Source: Mesorhizobium norvegicum
GTDB lineage: Bacteria; Pseudomonadota; Alphaproteobacteria; Rhizobiales; Rhizobiaceae
DNA: 64,000 nt
NCBI RefSeq assembly: GCF_004919685.1
Contig: NZ_SMYZ01000041.1
Span: 124,001-188,000, forward strand
Direction: 5' to 3'
Shown here: piece after piece, positions 1-9,297 of the stretch
How the letters are laid out: the number at the start of each line of letters is the position of its first letter
Position numbering within the stretch: position 1 is the first letter of the stretch
Notes under the pieces: generated by a model
Seen by the model: only the letters and a program-made list of their open reading frames with translations
Told to the model about the DNA's origin: nothing
Databases searched by the model: none
Position numbers and translations under genes: made by a program

Positions 1-922
1 CCTCGCGCACTTCGGGCGTCAGCGGAACCTTGTTGGCCTTGGCGCCCGGCGACAGCGCCACATAGATGAAGTTGTAGGATGGCACGGTCTCGATCTTCAC
101 GTCGCTGCCGGTCATCGTCTTGGCCGTGTCCGGGTCGATCTGCATGGCGATGTCGGCGGTGCCGCTCTGCAGCATCTGCGCCTGCGCCACCGCATCCTTG
201 GTCTGGCGGATGACGACTTCGCTCAGCGCCGGCGCCGTGCGCCAGTACTTGTCGTTGCGCGCCAGCCGCAGTTCCGAATTCGGCTCATAGGATTTCAGCA
301 CGAACGGCGCGCTGCCGGCCGAATGCGCCAGGAACCAGGCCTCGGCATTGTCCGTCGTCGAAGCGTCCGCATCGGCCTTGGCGCCGGCTTCGGAAGCGAC
401 CTTGCTGTTGACGACCGCGGCGTAGGGCGCCGCCGCGATGTTGAGGAATTCGGAGCTTGGCGCGACCATCTTGACGACGACCGTATGCGCGTCCGGGGTC
501 TCGATCGAGGCGACATTGTCCATCAGGAACGAAGCGCTGCCCTTGAGGTTCTTCAGCCGCTCCCAGGACCATTTGACGTCCTTGGCTTCGACCGGCGAAC
601 CGTCCGAGAATTTGGCGGCCGGGTCGAGCGTGAAGGTGAAGCTGCTCTGGTCGGCATTGCCTTCCCACTTCGAGGCGAGCAACGGGATCAGCTTGTTGTC
701 CTTGTCCAGCGTCAGCAGCGATTCATAGACGCTGGAATTGTAGATCTGGCAGGTGTCGCAGAAGGCGCGGTGCGGATCGAGCGAGTTGAGGTCGATATTG
801 CGCGCGATGACCAGCGGCTTGCTGTCCTGCGCGAAGGTGGCCGGTGCCCAGAAGGCGCTGGTGGCCAGCAGCACGGCTGCCAGCATCGTGGCCCTGGTCT
901 TGTGTCTCGGTAGGATGGTCAT
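1..922 (-). CDS. ABC transporter substrate-binding protein, family 5 (partial, runs off the window)
   Basis: The reverse strand opens at an ATG whose first base is 922 and stays open to the window edge, so the C-terminus is missing. The protein starts with a basic, hydrophobic signal peptide ending near ATFAQD and continues with the family-5 (oligopeptide/nickel/opine) pattern: NIDLNSLDPHRAF, then YESLLTLD, then FTLDPAAKFSDGSPVEAKDVKWSWERL. It should be a periplasmic binding protein for an importer whose other genes would lie beyond position 1. It begins 48 bp after the stop of the fused E1 dehydrogenase on the same strand, so the two may be cotranscribed. The ligand cannot be told from sequence. 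Confidence 0.85.
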   Translation of the reverse strand, partial: MTILPRHKTRATMLAAVLLATSAFWAPATFAQDSKPLVIARNIDLNSLDPHRAFCDTCQIYNSSVYESLLTLDKDNKLIPLLASKWEGNADQSSFTFTLDPAAKFSDGSPVEAKDVKWSWERLKNLKGSASFLMDNVASIETPDAHTVVVKMVAPSSEFLNIAAAPYAAVVNSKVASEAGAKADADASTTDNAEAWFLAHSAGSAPFVLKSYEPNSELRLARNDKYWRTAPALSEVVIRQTKDAVAQAQMLQSGTADIAMQIDPDTAKTMTGSDVKIETVPSYNFIYVALSPGAKANKVPLTPEVRE

Positions 923-970
923 GTCAGTTCTCCCATTTTCTTGTCGGATCTTTGTGGCAATGCGTTCGCT

Positions 971-3145
971 CTATCCACCCACGGCAGTGAGGGATTGAAG
1001 CGCGGCCTTGAGCTTTTCAGCGCCGCCCAGTGCGGCGCGGTTGAGCGGGGCCGATACGACGGGAGCCGAGAGGCTTCCCGTCACATGCAGGATCTCGTGA
1101 TCGAGATAGTCGAACACGCGATCCTGAATCTCTTGTGTCAGTCGTCCGCCAAGCGACAGCCCACGCTGCACCTGTTCGACGATGGCCACCCGGTTGGTCT
1201 TGCGGATCGAGGCTTCCACCAGCGGCCAGTCGAGCCCGGTCGGATCGAGGCTGCGCAGGTCGATGATCTCGGCATCGACGCCGGTCTCCTCGACCACCTG
1301 GCTGGCGACAGCAACCATGCTGGCGCTGGTGAGCAATGTGCAGGCGCGGCCCGGCCTGACGATCTTCGCCTTGCCGAGCCTCACGCAATAGTCGCGGTCA
1401 TCCGCAGGCACAGGGCCTTCGCTCGGGAACAGTTCGACATGCTCGATGACGACGACCGGATCGTCGCATTTCAGCGCCGAATTCATCAGGCCGATATAGT
1501 CGAAGGGCGTCGTCGGGGCGACGATGCGCCAGCCGGGGAACAGGGCGAACAGGCCGGACGGATCGCCCGAATGCTGCGAGCCGTAGCCGGTGTGCGGCGA
1601 AACGCGCACCCTGACCACGATCGGCACCGGAAAGCCGCCGCCGAACATGTGGCGCACCTTGCTGACCGCGTTGAACAGCTGGTCGGCGGCAACCAGGCAG
1701 AAGTCGCCGAACATGATCTCGACGATCGGCCGCAGGCCGCAAAGCGCTGCACCCAGCGCCACGCCGACAAAACCGTTCTCGGCGATCGGCATTGCCAGCA
1801 CACGCTCCGGCCAACGCTCCAGCGCGCCCTTTGTGGCGCCCGAAACGCCGCCGCGCAGCCGGTGCACATCCTCGCCCATGATGATGATGCGCGCATCCCT
1901 TTCCATGGCGCGCGCAATCACCTCGGACGCGGCAACCATGAACTTGACCGGCTTGGTCTCGGCCGGCGGCACATCCTCGATCTCGAGGAAGCGCTCGTCC
2001 TTCAATTCCGACAGATCGCCGCGGATCTGGTTATCGACGTCACTTGGGTTCGGCCACAGATTGTCGGGAATGCGCAGCGCGTTGCCGCTCATTTCGGTCA
2101 GCGAATCGGCAGCACTGTTGACCACCTCCATGACGCGCTGGTCGAGTGTGCCGAGATCGGAAGCGTTCAGAATGCCCATCGTCTTCAGGCGAGCCGCCAT
2201 CGTGGCAAGTGGGTCGCGCGCTTTCCAGGCATCCTCTTCGGCGCGTGTGCGGTAGCCGAATTCGCTGCCCGGGCGGGCGCCGCTCTGGTGCAGGAAACGG
2301 TAGCAGAGCGCCTCGACCAGCACCGGGCCGCCGTCTTCCTCGATCACCCGGCGCGCCTCACGCATGGCGTGATGGACCGCCACCACATCCATGCCGTCGC
2401 ATTCGATGCCGCGAAAGCCGAGCATGGGTCCGCGCGAGGCCAGCCGCGTCTCGCGCGTCTGCTCATTGATGTGCGTCGAGACGGCATAGAGATTGTTTTC
2501 GGCGAAAAAGATCACCGGCAACCGGTAGAGCGCGGCGATGTTCATCGCCTCATAGGCCGGCCCCGCCATCATCGTGCCGTCGCCGAAGAAGGCGACCGAG
2601 ACGGTGCCGGTGCCAAGCAGCTTGTCGGCCAGCGCATAGCCGGCGGCATGCGGCAGGTTGCCACCGATAATGGCGCTGGTGCCTGGGATGCCGGAGGCGT
2701 CGTCACGCATATGCATCGAGCCGCCACGGCCGCCACAATAGCCGACGTTAAGCCCCATGATCTCGGCCATCAGGCCGCGCACCGAGCCCTGCATGTTCGG
2801 GTTGAAGGCGTCATGCAGCGGGTCGTATCTCCCGGGCATCTGCGCGTTGACCAGCTTGGCCAACACCTGGTGATGGGCGCGGTGGGTGCCGTTGATGCGG
2901 TCACCGGTGCCGAGCACGGACATCGCGCCGACCGCCGTCGCCTCTTGTCCGATGCTGGCATGCGCCGGACCATGCACCAGCCCGGCATTGGCGAGATCGA
3001 GCGCTTTTTCCTCGAAGCGGCGGATGAGCAGCATCTGATGATACCAGCGCACCAGGCTAGACACCTCGGCGTCATTCCAGTCCGAATCGTCGACGTCTAG
3101 CCGCAACCAGGGCGCCGATGGCTGGATCGATGTCTGCTGGACCAT
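971..3145 (-). CDS. Fused thiamine-diphosphate dehydrogenase E1 component (alpha-beta)
   Basis: About 724 residues combining an E1-alpha half and an E1-beta half of the pyruvate/acetoin/branched-chain 2-oxoacid dehydrogenase type. The alpha half carries the thiamine-diphosphate motif GDG near residue 188 followed by the NN pair in FFAENNLYAVST. The beta half starts near residue 400 with the typical IIIMGEDVHRLRGGVSGATKG. I chose the ATG at 3145 (MVQQTSIQPS) because family similarity starts there; upstream in-frame ATGs reach 3274 but encode unlikely sequence. Single-chain fusions are known in this family. No E2 or E3 gene is nearby, so its partner complex is unknown. It may process a C3-C5 keto or acetoin-like compound linked to the neighbouring carboxylase operon; that link is inference. 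Confidence 0.85.
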   Translation of the reverse strand: MVQQTSIQPSAPWLRLDVDDSDWNDAEVSSLVRWYHQMLLIRRFEEKALDLANAGLVHGPAHASIGQEATAVGAMSVLGTGDRINGTHRAHHQVLAKLVNAQMPGRYDPLHDAFNPNMQGSVRGLMAEIMGLNVGYCGGRGGSMHMRDDASGIPGTSAIIGGNLPHAAGYALADKLLGTGTVSVAFFGDGTMMAGPAYEAMNIAALYRLPVIFFAENNLYAVSTHINEQTRETRLASRGPMLGFRGIECDGMDVVAVHHAMREARRVIEEDGGPVLVEALCYRFLHQSGARPGSEFGYRTRAEEDAWKARDPLATMAARLKTMGILNASDLGTLDQRVMEVVNSAADSLTEMSGNALRIPDNLWPNPSDVDNQIRGDLSELKDERFLEIEDVPPAETKPVKFMVAASEVIARAMERDARIIIMGEDVHRLRGGVSGATKGALERWPERVLAMPIAENGFVGVALGAALCGLRPIVEIMFGDFCLVAADQLFNAVSKVRHMFGGGFPVPIVVRVRVSPHTGYGSQHSGDPSGLFALFPGWRIVAPTTPFDYIGLMNSALKCDDPVVVIEHVELFPSEGPVPADDRDYCVRLGKAKIVRPGRACTLLTSASMVAVASQVVEETGVDAEIIDLRSLDPTGLDWPLVEASIRKTNRVAIVEQVQRGLSLGGRLTQEIQDRVFDYLDHEILHVTGSLSAPVVSAPLNRAALGGAEKLKAALQSLTAVGG

Positions 3146-3431
3146 GTCAGCTAATTCCGTTCTGGTAGATGATATATCAAATATTTTCTCAGTCGATTGC
3201 GGCCGGTCATTTTTCCTAGGCATGGCGCTTGCTGGGGGTGCTACACAAATGGAATTAAATTTCATTTTCTGCACGAAGCCGAGACTAAGCCGGGACGGCG
3301 GCGTTCCGCAAGAGGAATTTTGAGGCCCGCATTCGGGTCATTCCGGCGACAAAGCCGGAGCACCAATTCACGGAGGGAACGGCTCTGCGAGTCAGGCATT
3401 CGGCTGGCGGATCGGCAGGGTAGGCGAGCGG

Positions 3432-4211
3432 CTAGCGATCGGCCCGATGCTGGAAGAACTGCAAAAACAATTCTCGCTCCGTGGTGATGTCGAGCTTCTC
3501 GTAGATGCGCCGGCGATGGTTCTTGACCGTGCCGACGGTGATGCCGAGGCGCTCGGCGATGTTCGCCGTCGGATGGCCGGCAAGGATCAGCTGGACAAGT
3601 TCCCGCTCCCGCAGCGACAGCTCCGGCCACAGGCTGGCTGGAATGGTCGGCTCCTGCCGGGGCGAGGCGCCGGGGCCTGTCGGCGCCGACGTGCGGGAGA
3701 ATTCGGTTCCGCGCGCCTTGATGTCGAGCGCGTGCAGCGCCTCGAACACCGGCAGCCGCTCATCCAGCAGGGCGATCTCGCTATCCTTGAATGTGGTGGT
3801 CGAGCGGTCGAGGAAGATGCCGAGGCAGCAGTCGCCGCCATCGGCCAGCATGATGCCGACCTCGTCGCAGATTTCCGACTGCGCCAGGAAGCCGGCTATG
3901 TACTGGCCGCGCTTGGCCTCGTCGTCGGCGAGCCGTTTCAGCGGCATGATGCCGAGCCTTCGCTCGCGCCGCCACGAGGCATAGAACGGATCGAACACGT
4001 AGTAATTGTCGAGATAGCGCCGGACCATTTCATCCGAGAAGCGTCGGTGCTTGATGAATTCCGGCGTCTGCGTCGCCGAGTAGCGCGTCACCGTGACGAG
4101 GTCGTGCTCGATATCCGCACCGATAAGGTCGATCAGGCAGTCGACATGCCTGTCCGTGCCGGTGGCGGCGATCGCCTTGGCGAGCGGCGCCCAGATATTG
4201 CCCATGCGCAT
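3432..4211 (-). CDS. LuxR-family transcriptional regulator
   Basis: About 259 residues. The C-terminal 65 residues form a LuxR/FixJ helix-turn-helix (LSLREREL, then GHPTANIAERLGITVGTVKNHRRRIYEKL), while the N-terminal 180 residues look like an alpha/beta sensor domain, not a phosphoreceiver. It is transcribed away from the acetone carboxylase operon and sits between that operon and the E1 gene, so it probably controls one or both. Two in-frame ATGs compete (4211 and 4205); AAGGG sits at a better distance for the second. The effector is unknown; no LuxI synthase is in the window. Confidence 0.85.
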   Translation of the reverse strand: MRMGNIWAPLAKAIAATGTDRHVDCLIDLIGADIEHDLVTVTRYSATQTPEFIKHRRFSDEMVRRYLDNYYVFDPFYASWRRERRLGIMPLKRLADDEAKRGQYIAGFLAQSEICDEVGIMLADGGDCCLGIFLDRSTTTFKDSEIALLDERLPVFEALHALDIKARGTEFSRTSAPTGPGASPRQEPTIPASLWPELSLRERELVQLILAGHPTANIAERLGITVGTVKNHRRRIYEKLDITTERELFLQFFQHRADR

Positions 4212-4322
4212 GCCCTTTTCTCGGCGATGTCAGCCCAGCCGTCATTGTGTCTTTAGGCATATGGCGCAAGGCCACCCAATGAATCTAGCCTTGCGTCAAC
4301 CTAGACCAGATCCGAGGCGACC

Positions 4323-6500
4323 GTGACCCAACCCAACCTCACCGGCCCCATCGTTGGCAATCCGCCAATCATTGGCAATCCAATCGTTATCGGTATCGAC
4401 GCCGGCGGCACCATGACCGACACGATCCTTGTCGATCAGGACGGCCACTTCAAGATCGGCAAGTCGGCAACCACGCCGAAGAATGAAGCCGAGGGTTTCC
4501 TGGCTTCGGCCGAGGATGCGGCGGACGCCTGGGGCATCTCGCTGGAATCGCTGTTTTCCGGCGTCAATGTCGTGCTCTATTCCGGCACCGGCATGCTCAA
4601 CACGCTGTTGTCGCGCACCGGCCGCCGGCTGGGCCTGATCACCACCAAAGGCCTCGAGGACATGATCCTGATGGGCCGCGGCCTGCAGGCCTGGGCCGAC
4701 TATTCCTATGCCGACCGGCTGCATGCGGTCACCCACCATCATCCCGATCCGCTGGTGCCGCGCCGTCGCACCCATGGCGTGACCGAGCGCATTGACCAGT
4801 TCGGCGACATCGTGCTGCCGCTCTACGAACACGAGGTCTCCGCCGCCGCGAAAAAACTGATCGCCGACAAGGTCGAGGCGATCTGCATCATGACGATCTT
4901 CTCGCACGTCAATCCGGTGCACGAGAAGCGCATCGCCGAGATCTGCCGCGAGGAGGTCGAGAAGGCCGGCGCCGACATCATCGTCTACACCAGCCACGAG
5001 GTCCGCCCGGTCATCCGCGAGCAGTCGCGGCTGAACTCGGTGCTGATCGAAGCCTACGCCACTTCGCGCGGCCGCAAGCAGCTCAAGGGCATCGAGGACG
5101 TCTCGAAGAAATACGGCTTCAAGTACGGCGTGCAGACGCTGCTCTCCTTCGGCGGTCTGACCTCGATCAACCATCCGCGCCTGCATGAAACCATGATCTC
5201 TGGCCCGATCGGCGGCATCCTCGGCGCGGCCTATGTCGGCAAGCTGATCGGCAACGACTCGCTCATCTGCTCGGACATGGGCGGCACCTCCTTCGACATG
5301 GGCGTCATCACGCGCGGCCAGACGCGGATCGAGAACGAGCCGCTGATGGACCGTTTCAAGCTCAACGTGCCGACGCTGCATCTCGATACCATCGGCGCCG
5401 GCGCCGGCATGATCCTCAAGGTCGACCCGCTGACCAAGAAGGTCAGTCTCGGACCGGAAAGCGCCGGCTCCGACCCCGGTCCGATCTGCTTCGATCGCGG
5501 CGGCACCGAGCCGACCATAGCCGATTGCGACGCCATCCTCGGCCGCCTCAACCCGCACTACTTCCTGGGCGGCAAAGTCGTGCTGCAGGTCGAAAAGGCG
5601 CGCCGCGCCTTCCAGGAGAAATGCTCCGACATATTGGGCGTCGGGGTGGAGGAAGCCGCCGAAGGCATGATCGACATGCTGGAGTCCGATGCCAACAACG
5701 CGCTGCGCCGGGTCATTTCGGGTCAAGGCATCCACCCATCGGAGTTCACGCTGCTCTCCTATGGCGGCTCCGGTCCGCTGCATCTGGCCGGCTGCTCCAG
5801 GGGCATCGGCTTCAAGGACATCATCACCTTTCAGTTCGCCGCCGCCTTCTCCGCCTTCGGCTGCACCACGGCCGATTTCATGCGCCGCCATTCGGTGTCG
5901 ACGCAGCACGACATTCCGTCGCGCGCCGACGAGGCGACGCTGGCCGCTTTCGGCGCCAAGGTCACCACGGTGTGGAACGACCTGACCAAGGCCGCGGTCG
6001 ACGAGATGATCGACGACGGCCACACGCGCGAGAAGATCAGGACCGTGCCGTTCCTGATGATGCGCTACACCGGCCAGCTCGAGGATGTCGAGGTGATGGC
6101 GCCGCTGGCCGAGATCAATTCAGCCGACGACATGCGTAGGGTTATCGACGAGTTCGAGGCGGTTTATGCCAAGGTCAACCATCGCGTTTCACGCTATGGC
6201 GAAGCCGGCTTCACCATCACCGAACTCGGGCTGATCGCCACCGCCGACAAGGTCAAGCCGGTGCTGCTCAAGCGTCCGCTCGGCGCCTCCAATCCTGCTT
6301 CCGCTCACAAAGGGGTGCGCGAGGCCTATATTGGCGGCCGCTGGCACAAGGCCAATCTCTACGAGATGGATCTCTTGCAGCCTGGCCACGAAGTGATCGG
6401 CCCGGCCATCATCGAACATCCCGCCACCACGCTCGTCGTTCATCCGCAGGACCGCGTCCATGTCGATGAATGGACGCTGCTGCACTACACCCACGCTTGA
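4323..6500 (+). CDS. acxA: Acetone carboxylase, beta-type subunit (hydantoinase/oxoprolinase A fold)
   Basis: About 725 residues of the hydantoinase/oxoprolinase family with the N-terminal ASKHA phosphate motif GIDAGGTMTDTILVD and a second nucleotide motif CSDMGGTSFDMGV. These proteins activate substrate and bicarbonate with ATP in the AcxABC heterohexamer that carboxylates acetone to acetoacetate. The GTG start at 4323 follows GAGG at five bases. The next two genes encode the matching B and C subunits in the order known from Xanthobacter, which makes acetone carboxylase more likely than hydantoinase. A related ketone substrate remains possible. Confidence 0.88.
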   Translation: MTQPNLTGPIVGNPPIIGNPIVIGIDAGGTMTDTILVDQDGHFKIGKSATTPKNEAEGFLASAEDAADAWGISLESLFSGVNVVLYSGTGMLNTLLSRTGRRLGLITTKGLEDMILMGRGLQAWADYSYADRLHAVTHHHPDPLVPRRRTHGVTERIDQFGDIVLPLYEHEVSAAAKKLIADKVEAICIMTIFSHVNPVHEKRIAEICREEVEKAGADIIVYTSHEVRPVIREQSRLNSVLIEAYATSRGRKQLKGIEDVSKKYGFKYGVQTLLSFGGLTSINHPRLHETMISGPIGGILGAAYVGKLIGNDSLICSDMGGTSFDMGVITRGQTRIENEPLMDRFKLNVPTLHLDTIGAGAGMILKVDPLTKKVSLGPESAGSDPGPICFDRGGTEPTIADCDAILGRLNPHYFLGGKVVLQVEKARRAFQEKCSDILGVGVEEAAEGMIDMLESDANNALRRVISGQGIHPSEFTLLSYGGSGPLHLAGCSRGIGFKDIITFQFAAAFSAFGCTTADFMRRHSVSTQHDIPSRADEATLAAFGAKVTTVWNDLTKAAVDEMIDDGHTREKIRTVPFLMMRYTGQLEDVEVMAPLAEINSADDMRRVIDEFEAVYAKVNHRVSRYGEAGFTITELGLIATADKVKPVLLKRPLGASNPASAHKGVREAYIGGRWHKANLYEMDLLQPGHEVIGPAIIEHPATTLVVHPQDRVHVDEWTLLHYTHA

Positions 6501-6513
6501 GAGGGCGACCGCC

Positions 6514-8718
6514 ATGTTGGACAAACCTGCTTCGGCCCTGCGCCTTCGCGAAAGACTGCTCGATTCCGAGCGGTTGATGGAAGAGACCGGCTGCTATGAC
6601 GGCATCACCGAGCTCACGCTGCGCAACCAGGATCCGCTGAAATTCGAGACGCTGCACACCAAGCTGCGTGCCTATTGCGTCTCGGCACGCGAAATGGCCC
6701 GCCGCATCTCGGCTTCACCCGGCGTGCGCGAGGTCGGCGAGATGGTCGTCGCCATCTATACGCCCGAGGGCGACGCCATCGCGCTGTCCAACGGCATCAT
6801 GGTGCATGTCCATACGATGAGCCGCTTCATCAAATGGATGATCAAAAACGGCTACGAGGACAACCCGCGCATCCGCGAAGGCGACATCTTCGCCAACAAC
6901 GACGCCTTCATCGGCACCGTGCAGGTGCCCGACGTAATGGACGTGGTGCCGATCTTCCATGAAGGCACGCTGGTCGGCTGGGCCGGTGCTGTCTGCCACG
7001 AGCTGGAAGCCGGCGGCATCACGCCGGGTGGCGACGTCTGTCTCGCACAGGAGCGCTTCACCGAAGGCCTGTTCGTCTGCGCCGAGAAAATCGGTGAGAA
7101 CGACGAGATCCGCCGCGACTACGTTATCCGCTGCGAGCGCAATCTGCGCATGCCGATCTACTGGGTGCTCGACGAGAAGGCCAAGGTCGCCTCCTGCATC
7201 GACATGCGCGAAAGCGTCAAGCAGCTGATCTCCGAAATCGGCCTCGATTACTGGATGAAGGTGTCGAAAGAGTTCATCGAGGAAGGCCGCCGCGCCCAGC
7301 TCGCCCGCACCCGCCAGCTCACCGTGCCCGGCATCTATCGCGGCCACACTTTCTATGGCCACGTCACCGCCGGCAAGCCCGGCTTCCAGCTGCTCGGCGA
7401 TCCCGACTGGCTCTACAACATCCCGATCGAGATGGAGATCACCACCGACGGCAAGATCACCATGGACTTCGAGGGCACGCAGCCCTGGGGCTACCATTCG
7501 ATGAACTGCACGCCGGCCGGCATGGATGGCGGCATGTTCGTCACGCTGACCCAGCACATGAATTTCGAAGGCCTGGTCAATGACGGCGCCTGGATGGCGA
7601 CCGAGCTGAAACTGCCGCATGGCACCTGGACCAACCCCGACAACGAGATGGTGGCCACCGCCACCTCATGGGCCTTGCTGCTGCCGGCCTATGGCGTTTT
7701 CCAGCGGCTTTTGTCGCGCAGCTTCGTGGCGCGCGGCTTCGTCGAGGAGGCCTTTGTCGGCCAGGTCAACAGCCCGATGATCGAGATGGGCGGCGAAAGC
7801 CAGTACGGCACGCCGTTCGGCATGGCGCATTTCGAATGCGCCGCCGCCGGTTCCGGCGCGCTAGCCATCAAGGATGGTCTCGACACTGCCTATGTCGGCT
7901 GGAATCCGGAATCCGATATGGGCAACATCGAGGTCTGGGAACAGTCCATGCCGATGGTCTATATCGGCCGCTCGATCGTGCCGAACTCGGGCGGCGCCGG
8001 CAAATATCGCGGCGGCTGTTCCTTCGTCTCGACCTGGCTGATCAACAAGACTTCGCATCTGCGGCTCCACACCTCGGAACACTCTTCCAGGGTGTTCGAT
8101 AATGGCGGCATGTGCGGCGGCTATCCGGCACCGACCTGCCAGAAGCATCGCGCGGTGCGCAACTCCAACATCCATGAACTGGCGGCCAAAGGCGAACCGC
8201 TGGCGCATGCGCCCGGCATCGACCCGCATGTCTCAGATTACGAGAGGAACATCGGTGGCGACCATGTCGTGGTCGAGGGGCCCTACATCACCTCGCCGCA
8301 CAAATCCGGCGACATCTTCAGCCATTCCTACAATGGCGGCGGCGGCTATGGCGACGTGCTGGAGCGCGATCCGATCAAGACGGCCTGGGATGTCGAGAAC
8401 GGCTTTCTCACCCGCGAAGCGGCGGACCAGGTTTTCGGCATCGTGTTGAAGGACGATGAAGACGGTTATCCCATCGCCGATATCGACGCCACGGTCGAGC
8501 GCCGCGCCGCCATGCGCAAGGAGCGTCTGGCCAAGGCGATCCCGGTGGCGGACTGGATCGCCAAGGAGCGTGGCCGCGTCGAAAAGGCCGACTTCGCGCC
8601 GGAAGTGAAGAAAATGTACGCCAGCGCGATCAAGCTGTCCTCGCGCTTCACCAGGGAATTCAGCGAGTTCTGGAACGTCGACGCCAGATCGATCTTCATG
8701 CCGGGAGCAAAGCCATGA
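6514..8718 (+). CDS. acxB: Acetone carboxylase, alpha-type subunit (hydantoinase B fold)
   Basis: About 734 residues of the hydantoinase B/oxoprolinase family, the large subunit that in AcxABC holds the metal site where the activated ketone enolate and CO2 meet. Recognisable family stretches are EGDIFANNDAF, the glycine-rich IVPNSGGAGKYRGG and SYNGGGGYGDVLERDP. The ATG at 6514 lies 13 bp after acxA with GAGAGGG just upstream; a longer frame from 6460 would overlap acxA and is not needed. The stop overlaps the acxC start (ATGA), so translation is coupled. Confidence 0.88.
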   Translation: MLDKPASALRLRERLLDSERLMEETGCYDGITELTLRNQDPLKFETLHTKLRAYCVSAREMARRISASPGVREVGEMVVAIYTPEGDAIALSNGIMVHVHTMSRFIKWMIKNGYEDNPRIREGDIFANNDAFIGTVQVPDVMDVVPIFHEGTLVGWAGAVCHELEAGGITPGGDVCLAQERFTEGLFVCAEKIGENDEIRRDYVIRCERNLRMPIYWVLDEKAKVASCIDMRESVKQLISEIGLDYWMKVSKEFIEEGRRAQLARTRQLTVPGIYRGHTFYGHVTAGKPGFQLLGDPDWLYNIPIEMEITTDGKITMDFEGTQPWGYHSMNCTPAGMDGGMFVTLTQHMNFEGLVNDGAWMATELKLPHGTWTNPDNEMVATATSWALLLPAYGVFQRLLSRSFVARGFVEEAFVGQVNSPMIEMGGESQYGTPFGMAHFECAAAGSGALAIKDGLDTAYVGWNPESDMGNIEVWEQSMPMVYIGRSIVPNSGGAGKYRGGCSFVSTWLINKTSHLRLHTSEHSSRVFDNGGMCGGYPAPTCQKHRAVRNSNIHELAAKGEPLAHAPGIDPHVSDYERNIGGDHVVVEGPYITSPHKSGDIFSHSYNGGGGYGDVLERDPIKTAWDVENGFLTREAADQVFGIVLKDDEDGYPIADIDATVERRAAMRKERLAKAIPVADWIAKERGRVEKADFAPEVKKMYASAIKLSSRFTREFSEFWNVDARSIFMPGAKP

Positions 8719-9209
8719 CCTCGTACAGCAAGGAAGTCCTCCGCGATCTGGCGGCCGGACAGCTGCCCTGGTCGCAGACGCGGCGCATCATGAGCGCCTA
8801 CAAGGATGATGACCGCTTCTTCAAGATGGTCGCCGTCTATCAGGACCGTGTCGCCTGGAAGGACCCGATCCTGCTGCCGGTTTCCGATCATCTGTTCATC
8901 TGCCAGAGCGGCGATGAGCGCATCACCCGGTGCGAATGCGGCCATTCCTTCGGCGACTATCGCAAGAACTGGAAGCTCAAGGCTGCGATCAACGTGCGCA
9001 ACACCGAGGAGGCTTTGCGCGAGATCTATCCGAACAGCGATCTCCCCGATCCCGAATGGATGGAAATCCGCGAATTCATCTGCCCGCAGTGCGGCACGCT
9101 GCATGAGGTGGAAGCGGCGGCACCCGGCTATCCCATCGTCCACGATTTCGAGCCCGACCTCGAGGGGTTCTATCGCGAATGGCTCGGCAAACCGCTCCAG
9201 GAAACATGA
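8715..9209 (+). CDS. acxC: Acetone carboxylase, gamma subunit
   Basis: 164 residues matching the small subunit of acetone carboxylase in length and position. It has two Cys pairs, CECGH near residue 74 and CPQCG near residue 121, which suit a zinc-type site. The start ATG overlaps the acxB stop. This small subunit separates acetone-type carboxylases from ordinary hydantoinases, so it is the best evidence for naming the operon. Confidence 0.88.
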   Translation: MTSYSKEVLRDLAAGQLPWSQTRRIMSAYKDDDRFFKMVAVYQDRVAWKDPILLPVSDHLFICQSGDERITRCECGHSFGDYRKNWKLKAAINVRNTEEALREIYPNSDLPDPEWMEIREFICPQCGTLHEVEAAAPGYPIVHDFEPDLEGFYREWLGKPLQET

Positions 9210-9297
9210 ATCGCTCTCTATGGAGGCCGCGCCGCTGTGATTGCCAAATCCGGTCACGCCTGATTGCCTGCCTGGAACAAAGCGGAGACCGTGCGCC

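Noticed and set aside
941..3100. Long open frame on the plus strand opposite the E1 gene (719 codons)
   Set aside because: It lacks any family signature, has a His/Arg/Ala-rich composition typical of antisense frames in high-GC genes, and the minus frame has clear thiamine-enzyme motifs.
4296..6023. Long minus-strand frame opposite acxA (575 codons)
   Set aside because: Antisense shadow; composition is His/Val/Ala/Gly-rich without motifs, while the plus strand has the ASKHA signatures.
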